Source of the DNA: Halichondria panicea
Taxonomy: Eukaryota; Porifera; Demospongiae; Suberitida; Halichondriidae
Assembly: GCF_963675165.1 (NCBI RefSeq)
Contig: NC_087388.1
Span: 5,275,047 to 5,339,046, forward strand
Direction of reading: 5' to 3'
DNA length: 64,000 bases
Shown here: one piece after another, positions 34,101-46,683 of the stretch
How positions within the stretch are numbered: the first letter of the stretch is position 1
Layout: every line of letters starts with the position of its first letter
Position numbers and translations under genes: made by a program
Notes under the pieces: generated by a model
Told to the model about the DNA's origin: nothing
Seen by the model: only the letters and a program-made list of their open reading frames with translations
Databases searched by the model: none

Positions 34101-37100
34101 CAAAACACTCGGGATGATGACCTCCAGGGGAACTGCTGCTTCAAGAACCTCCACCGTAGGAATCTCCACCACAAGAACTATGTAGGTCAGTCGCTGGTCC
34201 AATACTTGAGCGATGTTGCTCCCAACGTTCACCTAAATAGCACAGTAACACAGTTAAGTTATATAGTTTTACTCAACTCGTATAATAGCTGGGTTTTCCT
34301 CTCCTGGGGTCTCCAAGGGGGCAGTACAGATAAATTCGCTCCCTCTTGAATTACTGGGTGTCTTGACACACTCCTCCCCTCCCACGATCACTTGTATCTC
34401 CCTGGTCTCCACTGAGTCGAGATTATCACCCTGGATACACACACGGTAACAGTATGGTCAGTATACAGGATAAAACGTATACCACAATGCGTATGAGAGT
34501 CGCTGTACCACTGGTGACCTCTTGCGAACCCTCCAGCCGAAAATTGGAGGGATCTGATTGGACGCTGATGGGAAGGCTTGCGTGTGTGGTGAGTGGGACA
34601 TCATCAAACATCAGGACATAGTCCAATGGGGTCAGTGAGGTTGTTGTTAGATTAGGAGTTGAGCATATGATGGTGGTATTGTCCACAATACTGCAGGTGC
34701 TCCTCTGTAGGAGAGTAAGTACATTATGTAATACAAAAAAGTCGAAAATTACATGGTGTTGTTCGGTAGTTGCTGGAGGAGCCCCCATCGGCTGGTAGAC
34801 CTCCAACACAGGCTGTTGTACCACGTCCAAGTTCACTCCAGTGAAGGTCAGTGTAATGCCTCCACTAGGAATGGTGTTGCTAGGAAACACAGCAGTCACA
34901 TTAGGGTTGTTACGATAACTGAAGACCACTCCTGGATTGCTGACTCTAGCTGCATCAATGGACACTACCACCAATGCAGCGGAGGTGAGGTTTGCTGCTG
35001 AGGTCCTGCAACGAATCTCTTGAGACTCGATAGATCTGCAGAGAAAAGTTTGAGCACCAGCTATTTAATAGTCACCTACGATGAGGAAATATATACAGTT
35101 ATTTAATATAGCCATGCACTTACAATATATTGCAGACGTAGTTTGACCCGCTGACCTCTAGAGAGACTCTAGTATTCTCCTGATTACCCACGTTCAGTCC
35201 AGTTCCATTTACAATCACTTTGGTTCCCCCGGCCATGGGTCCAAAGGTCGGAGTCACACTGCTGACAGTAGGATCCACTGCAGTGAAGGAGCCAGCGTGT
35301 ACAATAGCTACTCTAGAGCCAATGGTCAGAGAGAATTCTTTAGACCCTTTTGTCATAAAATTGGTGGTCTCACAGACAAACTGCTGCCATGGTATATAAC
35401 CAGTGATGAGGGGAGTGCAGGCCACGCCTCCTAATGTAAGGGTTGAGTTCTGAACATCGACAAAAGTTCCTCCGAAGTCAATGACCCTTATAGTGATTGC
35501 TGTACCACCCTCAACTGGTCCTGTGCATGTATAGGTTTATACTTGCTGCATTGAGTATAAATTATTCCAAACTAGTCAGTCAGAAAAGACACTACTTTAA
35601 TACCCTATAAGTATGTAATCAGAACATTCATAGCTTCAATACTATAGTGACAAGAGAAGTGCTATTTCACTAGATTTTACCTGACACTGGAATGAATGAG
35701 TTGATGACAGGGGCAGGACAATTGTCCCCCTCAGTAATGAAAGTATTGGAGCACTCTTGCATCACCTCACAACTACCCCCACACCATCCACATGCGAACT
35801 CTGACCCCATTCTGACTGCAATACATTCTGAACATCCACTGGCTAAATCACGACAATCATACAGCGTCACTGTGTGTGTGTGGGGGGAACAGAAATACCG
35901 CAAACACTAATCATATTTGTTACAATCTGGAAATGTTAATCCAAATGGTTGACAAATTAATTATAATGGCACCTGAAATTTGTTGCATGGTGTTGTTCAG
36001 TATGTGGTTGACGTCATTTCCCGTCCAGATTACCATGACAACCACAGGAGAACTGCCGACTCCAGCAGAAAGTGTGAGCTGTACACAGAAATCGTCCAGT
36101 ATATACAAGTCAATCAGGCATGTGTACAATATATACAGTAAAACATGCTCCATTAGATGTAAGCGACACATACCACAGTAATGTGTAAACGTATTCATAT
36201 ACTAGTACAATCACAAGCTAAGTAAACATCCTGCATAATATTATTGTTAGCAACACTCACTTGTCCACTGCCCACTGTACACAGGATAGAGCTCTCGTTC
36301 TCATACTGAGCTGTCAGACTAACTCCATTCACAACACAATAGTACTCAAAGCCATCCGTCTAATGGAGAGGGAAGCCATTAAACAATGAGGTATGGACGT
36401 CATGTGACTTACGGGGGCGATGAGGTGCCTGGTGGCCAATCGAAGATCCTGAGCCACCCTTACTGGTTGAGTGTACTCACCAGAGGGGGGCGTGTCCAAT
36501 AGTGAGCATACGGCAGTGAAGTCATTGCCTCCAGACACCTGCATGTATAGAGAATTTATGGAGTCACAAGTCTCCGTGGTTACTGAGCTCACCTGTAGGA
36601 AGTGAGATGCATTTCTGCAAAGAGCCGATGATCCACTGCACTTCTTGTTGAGGTTACACCATCCACAAGGACTGTTCAGCCCCAGGCAATCCTTACAGCT
36701 GTAGAACATATACAGGGAAGCCATTTTTGAAAAACCAAAGCATGAATTAAATGATAATCATGTGTAGGTGTTCTGAAATTGAATATAGCATACCTTTCCA
36801 CTGCTGAGCACCTGTAGATGGTAAGTGCTTGGTTGGTGATATCAAATGGCTCATTGAACAAAGAGCTCTGAAAGCCCAGGTTGATGATTGCAATCACTCC
36901 AGGGTAGTCAACAAGTCCTTCAATATCACAACTGAACACTGTTCCTGGGGTGACCTCAACAGCTGGTACTATGATGGGTGGGAAACGTTCTTCACTGTCT
37001 TCCAGATGACAAGAGAAGCTCTCTCCAGGCAGGAGATTAGGCAGGCCGGGGGAAGTCAGGGTCACTGTGAACTGTGAGGTTAGATTATGATGTCAAACAC

Positions 37101-39126
37101 AACTATACACATCAGTGCCTTACCTCATTAGTAAGAATTGCAGGGTCAAGTGCAAGTTGCATAGGGTCCACAGTAGCAACAGTAACACAGTTGGTATTGT
37201 CCTGTGTCCATCTACTGGAGAGACTAGAGTTCTGACACTGCGTCTGACGAGAGCACTTGTTCTCCACCACACACCACCCACACAGTGGGTTAAGATCATT
37301 GGTACAACTGGTACAGTCTGTACGCTGGGAACACTCCTCTATGGGTACTTGGAACACCTGCATGCAATAATGATGGTAAGGGTAAGGGTAAACTATGCAT
37401 GCAAGCATTAATTCACTCACTGAGTCTGAAGTGACTGCTGTGATGTAGTTCAGTCCCTCCTGCCATGACAAATGATATACCGGTACCGGTACCATTACAT
37501 TATATCTCACTCGCTGACTATAGAAATAGTTATAAGTGTCCAGGGTCAATGTTCCACTGACATCATACTGTGGAGATAAACAAGGCCATTATGTATACAC
37601 ACTACGGGGGCGTTTCTAGAAATTGAAGCGGGGGATGTTCAAGGGTATACTGGTGAGCAACGGGGCAGACATTTTTTACTCCCACATTAACAGAGAGAAG
37701 TGTTACTGCAGTACATTACCAACTGATGCGCACGCTCAATATTAAGCGTGGTCATGACTACTCTAGTAACACGAGCCAATGTAGTTTGCATTATAGAATT
37801 CGATCAGTATTATTATGTTAGCAAAGCTCCCTGTTAGACACGCCACTGCACTACAGTGTATATATAGCTGACTCAACCATGTAGCACTTACTCCTAATAT
37901 CCAATAATTATGAGTTGCAACAAAAACAAATGAAAACTGCTCCACCTTCACAGCTACTGAAGCAACAGGGGCAAGGCTGACTCCAAAATTGATACGAACT
38001 GGTGCTATTAGGTCAATACCACCATTTGGGGCGAGAAGGCCGACTGGACTGGGTGTGTCACATCTGTCCACAGTTATCTGGAAAAATGATTATGTTAGAA
38101 GTATAATAGACCAGAATGCAATCTAACCTGAGGCTGAGACAGGGGGGTAGAGCAGTTATCTGAGCCTGTTCTCCATGCTAAGCCAATTTCTTCTCCAACA
38201 GTGCGTGACACAATACAAGAATTATATTTAGCGTCCATAGCTTCATTGACAGCAGTGATATTGACCACACAAATAGAGTTAGTAGTGTTATAGCAAATAG
38301 TTACCACAGCAGTGGGTCCAGATATCCCACTGAAGTCTTCTACTAGTGACACTCCACACACATGTGTCTTTTCATTGATCGTTTGAAAGCCACAATTGAT
38401 TCCCAGTTCATACAAAGCAGTCACTCCACAGGTACTTGGGCCTCCACAATCAGGCAGGTTGCAAACACGTAACAGTCTTATAGCTCGTGCAGTAGCAGGT
38501 TGATAGTCGACAACAACATAGTAGGCAAATCCACCACTCACAAAACCACCAAATGCATAGAATTGTCGTCTAAAGTCACTAATTCCAAAAACCAGTTCAT
38601 TGCGTGTGCCAGATGGATTGTTGTTGGACGATCTATTAAAATCATCTCCAAATTGCTGCAGTACCATTCTCTGTCCTCCTGCAACAGTCAATACTGATTC
38701 TCCAGTGTAGAAAGTGTCTCCTGACGTAAAGATAGCTGCTCCTAAATAGTCAGGATCTGCTATAGCATTACTGACACTCTTGATAGGACCAGTACTGAGG
38801 TTGCTTGCATTGTACACAGAGCAAGAGTGATTTACTAAACACACCACTACCATCCTCCCAGTAGAGCTCATGGCCAGTCCTCTAGTGATAACAGTAGCTC
38901 CTAGATCAACTCTCTCCTCTTGTATTAGCTGTGCATTCAGTCTATACAAGTAGTTGTCTGCAGCAAGGAATGCTTGCCCAGTAGAGTCCACTTGCAATCC
39001 TGGGACATTAGTAGGGGTATCAAATGAGAATGATTGAGATTGAGAATAAGCTGCTCCTTGCAGCAGAAACAGCCTGAGGGCAAAGAGAGCTACTATAAAC
39101 ATATCTTTTTCTTTAGCACTGAACAA
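31150..39126 (-). CDS. Gene D: plexin-ectodomain receptor tyrosine kinase, complete, altered IPT5 splice site
   Basis: Exons: 39126-38128, 38077-37892, 37567-37421, 37357-37124, 37071-36794, 36698-36593, 36538-36413, 36359-36261, 36078-35973, 35869-35681, 35520-35124, 35035-34753, 34704-34483, 34430-34278, 34232-33979, 33712-33663, 33554-33462, 33412-33329, 32997-32780, 32602-32490, 32312-32147, 32052-31910, 31731-31574 and 31262-31150. Total 4917 bp, 1638 aa. The start may instead be the second Met (39102), right before the hydrophobic signal. Domains match gene [12 protein letters not shown] and [10 protein letters not shown] are present. The exon 12 donor used in B is deleted; either a new donor (48-bp intron) or read-through (1654 aa) keeps the frame. 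The intron 14 donor is GTTGAG. Against A and B, exon 3 has 18 extra bases and the stalk exon 30. Confidence 0.88.
33755..33975. mobile_element. Inverted-repeat element in gene D intron 15
   Basis: The left end carries GGGTATATTATTTCGAGGGT and the right end its inverse ACCCTCGAAATATACCTGCC, with inner TTTCGCGG and CGAAAACCACGAA. About 220 bp, no open frame. It sits between the stalk/helix exon (33979-34232) and the next one (33663-33712). Confidence 0.6.
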
Positions 39127-39431
39127 TGAAGCTGCTCTTATTATACTAGATCTAGCATAGCCATTCTTATCATAGACTCTAGAGAATAATTATACAGACT
39201 GTGAAAGCTCTAGACTAGAGCTGTCACAGTCTGTAGAATTGTTCTACCCATGCACAGGAATGTCAGACAGAAAGTAGCAGCCCCTCCCTCTTAATATTAT
39301 TTTGTGGCCAGTATAGTTATGCATCGGTGCGCATGCGCAAGCAAGGTAGACGTATGCGTGCGTAGCCTCGATTCAAGAATCGGCCTGGAATCGAGGCTAT
39401 GCAGTGCATAGCCTCGATCCCAGGCCGATCA

Positions 39432-40723
39432 GTCTCTAATTGAACGCTAGGTCGCCTCCTCGGCCTGGTATTGATTGTATCTGGGCGTGTATCTGGGCAT
39501 GTGCTGTGGTTGCTGTGGTTGCTCAGGTATTCGCTAAAAAAGAGCGAATACCTGAGCAAGGTGGAGAGAATAGAACACTAATAGTGTATGTAAGCATACT
39601 TACTCCATAAAATCACCATTAAATCACAAAGAACTCCGTGTCATAGGTCTATTCTTTGCAAGTTTAGTTTGTCATAGATATAGGCTTAGCTAGCTAGAGT
39701 GTGAGGAGCTGTCTTGTGCGAAGGAAGAAGGAGCATCACTCTTGTGAAAGAACAGACCTAGGTTCTCAAGTTTCTGCTATCAGTGGCTACCTTTGATTGA
39801 CTACACAATTTAATACAAGCGCTTGATGATTGCCAGATACACTTGCATTGGTAGAGTCTATCCTCAGACTCTGGCCATCGATCTCTTGTATACTATGCTC
39901 AGGGGTGTCCACAAGTGGCTGGGCCTGGGATGTATTGTCAAGGTGAGCGATATAAATCAATAATACCCTTTCATCATTGGAAATTGTACACTATAGCCTA
40001 TAGCCCAATCCTTGGTATCTGGATCAAGATATGACATTACGGCACTGGCACTGGTGTTGTGTTAGCCTCCTTCACCGGCCTTCAAGGAAGTGCGGCCTGG
40101 GATCGTGGCTAGTTTGTGTGGACCATCACTGTGAGTTACAAAATGTATAGTGGAATGGTGAATTTAAGTTCATGAATACTAATTTGTATACAGGAGCAAA
40201 ATGGAACCTTCCCCTCCAACCCCCGTCGTACTCCTCCTAGCTTATGGGTGTGAACTCATTGAAAGAGGATGCCCCAGTGCCACTCGTGTCCTTCCCAAGG
40301 GTCCGATCTTATAGAACTACCTGCACTAAAACTACTGACGTGGAATGGCTCTTTCAACACTTGTGGTTACTATCCTGACCAGTGACGTCAGGATTCTACT
40401 GTCTCTTGATGCACTGTGAACACACAATCTTTGTTATGCCACCTGAAGGCTTAGCAGGCATATCCAACGCAGTATTTATTAAGTCTTTCTGGAAGCTCTT
40501 GTTTGAGATCTTCGCTTCTAAACATCTGCATTTATTATGGGCGCAGTACTGCTGTGCACAGTATTAATTTCTAGTGTCATTATATCATTATATCGCTGTA
40601 TTTTTAGCCAACTGTGATAAACTGAAGATTTTACAGTACATAGCTGATACTTACCAGTTTCCGGTCACGCCCAGATACAATCAATACCAGGCCGAGGAGG
40701 CGACCTAGCGTTCAATTAGAGAC
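39432..40723. mobile_element. Inverted-repeat element of about 1.3 kb, right end interrupted
   Basis: The arms 39432-39488 and 40667-40723 are inverse over about 57 bp (GTCTCTAATTGAACGCTAGG and onward to TATCTGGGCGTG). On the left the terminus continues outward to CCAGGCCGATC and TAGCCTCGAT. On the right the sequence switches at 40724 into another element. The interior holds a short TAGCC...GGCTA element near 40062-40111; no transposase was recognised. Confidence 0.65.
39519..39559. repeat. Hairpin, 17-bp stem
   Basis: TTGCTCAGGTATTCGCT pairs with AGCGAATACCTGAGCAA across a 7-base loop. It lies just inside the left arm of the element above. Function unknown. Confidence 0.75.
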
Positions 40724-42469
40724 GGGGTGTTAATCAACACACTAAATTTTATTGGTGAATGTCAGTGTGTGTTAATGAGCACCCCAGTGTTCACTAACAC
40801 ACGAAGTGGGTTAACAGAACACACCAACTAAGTAGTGTGTAACGTAACACACACACTTCACGTAAAGGAACACACTGATACCCTAGGCCCAACTGTAATT
40901 CATACACACTATGCTTTTTACACCACTGTACAGGCAAAACAGCCCAGAGATTATGTCACAATTATAAAACTTATAATCGATAACAACAAATATCTACGCA
41001 ACAAACTTTTATGGATAACCATTAAACAAAAACATATTAAAGGTTTCAAGTTACTATAGCAGTTAATCTTGTGAGTAAACCACAGCCAGCTGCACCTGCA
41101 CAGAGAATTATATGAGTATGAGTACAGTGGTGTAATAATACTACATTTCAATGCTGCTATAACAAATGGGAGCCAGCTAAGAGAAAATCAGTTCATATAA
41201 TATTATATATAGCTTGGTCCAGTGTATAAAATTGACAATGGGGGCTTGAGAGAATTTGCATACTGAATAGATCAACTTTTTAACTTATCTTTAGTATATC
41301 CTGCTGTTCTCTTGGCTCTCAGAGCAGCTAGCCTGGAAAGACTACTGCTGCATTCTCTGTCTCATCTTGTGCCATGTGGCCACTGGCTCTGGATCACATG
41401 ATCAATTTTCCTGCTATCTAATTATAGAACAGATAGACTAATTATAGAATGCGCATGCGCAGCAGTGCAGTTGCCGTAGCAATCTTCAGAGCAGCTGCTT
41501 TTCTTTTTGATCAAGTCCACGTACCAAGTCTAGTCCTGATCCTTTGAGAAGTCTTTAGACCCCTACTGTTCTATGCATTCAGAGCTCAAGGGGAAGAGAA
41601 GTTTTCAAGTCATAAAGTAAGAGTGAACTTATTAATTGCAATTATGGTAAATAACTGTGCTCATGTAGAAACAAACGGGCATTAAGTTGAAGGTCAATTT
41701 CCAGCCACTCTAAAGCTGTTGTGATGCTACTGTTTAGGTGAGTTTTTAAATTGTAAAGATGTTAATCTTCTATAGATAATAATTTTTATAATTATGAGGT
41801 TTTTGTCAAGTTAAGTCCCTTCACACCGTGCTGTTCTTTGCTCTAAAGGAGAGCAGAAGTATCAAGTCATCAGCACAAAAGGTAAGAATGAACTAGTGAT
41901 TAATTAATTACAGCCATGTCTTGTTTTATGTACATAGAAAAAAGGTCCGTCATAAAGTTGGACGTCAATCACTCTGAAGCTGATTGTAACGCTGCTGTTT
42001 AGGTGAGAAATTGATTCTGTTATTCAGGAATAATAATTTTCTATTATAGGTGGAGCGCTGTTAATGTTGTCAAATCTTTGCGAGGGAGCAGAAATCAAAC
42101 ATGCAGAGGGTACCAAACGATGTAACTATTTTGTACACTTTCTTAGATAGATTAGTCATAGGATGTTTTACTTCGTTCACTGTTAATCATTTAATTTGAA
42201 GTATGCTGTATCAATGCAATGTCTCTTATTGCTATGACAATGTGATGTACTTGTAACACTTATATGCATGTCATGTGAGCACATTACCTATACAGTGCAT
42301 GCTATGTAAACACTTATATGCATGTCATGTGAGCACACTACCACCAGTGTTGATTAACACACTCCAGAGTGTGTGTTGATCAACACATCTCAGTGTGTTA
42401 AACTTAAACAGTGCAACGAGCACACTAAATGCGTGTTAATTAACACACCATTTTTAACAGTGGCGCATG
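40724..42469. mobile_element. 1.7-kb element with repeated GTGTTAAT/AACAC termini
   Basis: The left end (from 40724) has GTGTTAATCAACACAC and AGTGTGTGTTAATGAGCAC. The right end has GTGTGTTGATCAACACA and TGCGTGTTAATTAACACACC. So the termini are clusters of short near-palindromes in inverted arrangement. Inside are two similar units, about 41610-41745 and 41880-42004, each beginning like GTAAGAATGAACT and ending GCTGCTGTTTAGGTGAG. No transposase was recognised. It truncates the neighbour on the left and abuts the duplicated block on the right. Confidence 0.55.
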
Positions 42470-43399
42470 CATGCTAAATCAATTTCTTCCCCAGCAGTGC
42501 GTGATACAATACAAGAGTCATATTTAGCGTCCATAGCTTCATTGGCAGCAGTGATATTGACCAGACAAATAGAATTAGTCATAGTATTGATAGAGCAAAT
42601 AGTTATCACAGCAGTGGGTCCAGATATTCCACTGAAGTCATCCACTAATGACACTGCACACACATCAGTTAATCCATTGACAGACTGAAAGCCGCAATCG
42701 AACCCCAGTTCATACAAAGCAGTCACTCCACAGGTACTTTGTCCTCCACAATCAGGCATGTTGCAAACACGTAATAGTCTTACAGCTCATGCATCAGCAG
42801 GTTGGATATCGGCGACAACATAGTAGGCAAATCCACCACTCACAAAACCACCGTATGCATGGAAGTATCGTTCAAAAAAATCTGTAATATCCTCAACAAC
42901 CAGTTCATTGCGTGTGCCTGACGGATTGTTGTCGGAAGATCTTTTAAACCCCTCTCCGAATTGTTGCAGCACCATTCTCAGTACATATTCATCATCTTCA
43001 ATCAGTGTTCCAGTATAGAAAGTGTCTCCTGACATAAACAAAGCTGCTCCAAAGTCCCCAACGGTCGTGTCCTATTATAGCATTACTGACACTCCTGATA
43101 GGACCAGTACTGAGGTTGCTTGTATTGTAGACAGAGCAAGAGAGATCCTCTAAACACACCACCAACATCCCAGTAGAACTCAGGGCCAGTCCTTCGGTAA
43201 TGACAGTAGCTCCTAGATAAACTCTCTCCTCTTGTATTAGCTGTGCATTCAGTCTATACAGGTAGTTTCTTGCAGCAAGGAATGTTCTCCCAGTGGAGTC
43301 AACTTGCAGTCCTGCGAGATTGCCAGACCTTTGAAAGGAGAAATATTGAGAATGAGCTGCTCTTTGCAGCAGAAACAAAAATAAGAGTGACAATAACAT
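42470..43399 (-). pseudogene. Gene A': truncated duplicate of gene A exon 1
   Basis: It matches gene A from its start codon to 9160 but lacks the last 46 bases of exon 1 and every later exon. A substitution block near 43060-43074 replaces 21 bases of A with 13, a net loss of 8, breaking the Sema frame. The signal peptide and first 130 codons stay open. The promoter side is intact, so it could still be transcribed. Confidence 0.85.
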
Positions 43400-43468
43400 A
43401 GCTCTACCTCTTAGTCTTACTCTATTCTAGCATGCATTGCGATTGGCCTAAATAGAGCTGCATGCATG

Positions 43469-43523
43469 TAGATGGGCGTGCCCATCCCCGGCCATAAAAA
43501 TGGGGGGACGGGACGCCCATCTA
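43469..43523. mobile_element. 55-bp near-palindromic element, duplicate copy
   Basis: Same as 10167-10221 with one change in the left arm (CCCATCCCC for CCCGTCCCC). Flanked again by GCATGCATG. Confidence 0.6.
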
Positions 43524-46519
43524 GCATGCATGTGTGTGTTAGATTAGCCTTGTTGCCAGGCCGATTTGTCTCTAAAATAATGCTAAGTCGAGGCTAAAAT
43601 AAGCCATAGACTATCTTAGCCTCCTTCACAATCAATAAGGAGGCTAGTCTCCTTCACAAGGCCTAAACAATTAGGCCTGCTACTGACTGCTTGCGCATGC
43701 GCAAAATTATTGGATAATATTCCCGTAATGTTTCCCATTAAACTGAATTTTTACCGGAATTATATCCTGAATAACACATACAGACAAAGAATACTCTTCA
43801 TAAAAGTCAGACACAGAGCTATATAGCTAGCTAGCTAGATACAGAGCTGTATTGGTTACAGCAGCAATTTCTTTCTGATAGAGTCGACTTTCACCAAGGT
43901 TAGTGTCAGATGGGCGTGGCCTATCCATATAGCCTATATTATAGGCTATTGTCAGCCTTCCCCTCCGTTCAGAGGATTGTTATCCACACTGTTGCAGGCT
44001 GTGAGTCCTTTGTTAACATAGTAGGCTAAGGGTAGCTACTATCACACGGGCTAGAAACCTTCACAATCACACTCCTAGATCCTATCCACTTTCTTCAATC
44101 CACTTCCGTTCGTTGTGACGTCATTGTTTTACTGAGCAAATACAATGGTATCAGAATTACCCACTTTCATGCGCAAACATACCAGGCCCTCTCTTCGAGG
44201 AAGAGCGGCCTGGGAGATCGAGGCTAAGATTATCTATGAATAAACTAGGCCGCCCAACTATATTTTGTTAGCTAGATTATGCTCGAGATTTGAGTGGGAG
44301 GCTTAAGCAGCTGTACTTAGCAAAACTTTATTATAAGCTTTCATATTCACTTCTTACTTCTCCTTATACTCATTCAGTTCTCCTAAGTCCTTACAAAGCT
44401 CTGTTTGTGCAGTTCTAAAAGGCTCTAAAGCTCCAGTGCATGCTGGCTGTCTCTAAGGAGTTCTTACCTTTTTTTAGGTGAAATGCAGAGTCCGTCCATG
44501 CAGCTTGAGCCCTGCCTTGCATGCCACTGAAACCCCCCTGACAAGAATCCTAGATCCGCCACTGTATTATGCTATTCTTTTATGCTCAAGTCTCTATGAA
44601 TAATATTGAGGCTGTTAACTTGAGTCAAGTTAACAGCCAAATTGCCTATTATAATTCCCACATTATTTCTATAAGCACACTCTCGTCATTGCACAAGTAA
44701 CATCAAACTATAAATAATGGCCACACGACTCATCGAATGTCAAGGAAACAATTGAACCACTATAGTACTCACAAATGTTTATACTATGATTCGTACTGAA
44801 TTCTAAAACTTGCCTATTTTTGTTATAAATTAAGTTCCTATTTTGCCAGGGCATATCCTTACCAAAAAATGTGCCTATAATGCTGAAAATTATGCCAGCA
44901 TAATCTACCAACCTCTATAGTTGTCGACTCCTATATAGCATTAGTTTAGAGTAGTTATTTAGCGTTTTCAGATTTTTCTCCGTATACACATTAATTTTTG
45001 TCTAGTATCAGATATAACGAGTGTTGCAAGCATGCGCTTGCTAATGCCTCTCGCCATGCTATGCTTTCGCTCAAAAAGTATTAGTGTTATAGTAGTTTCT
45101 ATAATGAATTTATATTAAAGTTAGCTTATCTATATTAACTCACTGAGAAGAAAATACTTATTTACATGCATCTATTGTTGTTCAGGACCTCAAGAAAGAA
45201 GAAAATTGATTCTTCCAAGATTAGTTCAGTGTATTATAATATCTATTGAGAAGAAAAGATTTGTATACATATCTATATTGGTAATGGTAGTGTTTCGTGG
45301 CTTACCAGGCCCTCATGAAAAAGATGACTCTGCCAGGAGAATCTGGATTCTGGATATTATTTTCTCACACGTGGGGAATGAGCGCGCATGCGCATTACAT
45401 CCACAGGAATAATTAAAGGGTGTGTCCTAAGAGATGGCTACTATGCTATGAAATGCTAGCTGTTTATATTTTATATAAATATTTTATATATTTTATATAT
45501 TTTATACAGATATTTTTTGACTCTTGTAGCTAACAAAAAGCTAGCGCTTTAGTGCAAGGCTAATTCATATGTTGAATAGAAAGTTTGTGCGAATAGATGA
45601 TGCTATGAAAGATTCTGAAGAGACTGTAACAGCCTTCAATGTGAGTCAAACTAGCCATAACTCGAGAAAGAAACTTTAGTTTGCTAATCCACGAATCAAA
45701 ATCCAAGAGAACGTGGCTAGAAGCCTATAGAAGCTGTTAGTTTTCGTCGGATTGCAACCGTTGAGCAGTTACAGCTGGAACAGACACACAGACAGACACA
45801 CACAGACACACACAGTCAGCTTTACCGTATCCCTCCTGCGGCTACGCCTCGAGGCATAATTATAGGGCTATATTTTGCTTAGCATTCTCTCAAAGTAAGT
45901 TTTTATCATAGCCAGTCAATCTTTAGTCTCGTTGCCAGGCCGAGTTTTCACTTTTATATTGATCATAATTATGCAGCTGTACCTATTTTAAGGCATGTAA
46001 TTTCGGTCAAAGGTAAACCACATGCAGGAATGCTTGATCATTTCTGCTGCCGGGTGAATTTAAATTCCAGGCATATCTATTATTATAAACTAGCCTCGTT
46101 CCCAGGCCGATTTGTCTCTAAAATAACGCTAGGTCAACCTAGCGTCATTTTAACTTATGAGCTAAAAATATAGATCTTGAGCATAGCATAACATTGCAGT
46201 TTTACCAGCAGTATAGCATAATTTATACTCATAAATTAATGTTTACTATATGGAATGAATATAAACAAGAACACTAATCTAATTATAAATCAAGTTATAA
46301 TTTTGTTTAGACCCTGCCATACATGTCTTGAACACAACCATTTTGTTATGGTTTTGTATGTTTTAATCGCATGAGTCCTATATAGGTACATTTACTTGAT
46401 ATATTCATGTAACAGTGTTAAGTGTATATAGTATATATATTATTATATACCACACTTATTATTATAAACCACCCCTATTATGAGTTCTATTGTGACTGAC
46501 TCTTGTTATAACACTATTA

Positions 46520-46608
46520 TAGCCTTGTTCCTAAGCCAATTTGTCTCTAAAATAAAGCTAGGTCGACAACCTAATTATAAGAGACAAATCGGCCTGGGAA
46601 CAAGGCTA
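46520..46608. mobile_element. 89-bp palindromic element upstream of gene E
   Basis: The copy of 13507-13595 with one visible change in the left arm (AAGCCAATTT for AAGCCGATTT). It lies 75 bp upstream of the E start codon. Confidence 0.65.
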
Positions 46609-46683
46609 TCTAACACACGCTATTTAGGGCCATCGCATGCATGTAAAGACCATTCCGCTTTACCTCTGGTAAGACTAACAGCT

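Larger units (their letters stand above)
43400..46683. other. Duplicated intergenic region between A' and E
   Basis: The copy of 10098-13670, carrying the same small elements (55-bp palindrome at 43469-43523, dispersed repeat at about 45665-45860, 89-bp palindrome at 46520-46608) but lacking the 354-bp segment. A small insertion TTAGTGTC lies near 43899-43907. No additional gene was seen. Confidence 0.6.

Noticed and set aside
42454-43041. Gene A' as a working receptor
   Set aside because: The frame is broken near 43060 and all exons after the first are missing.
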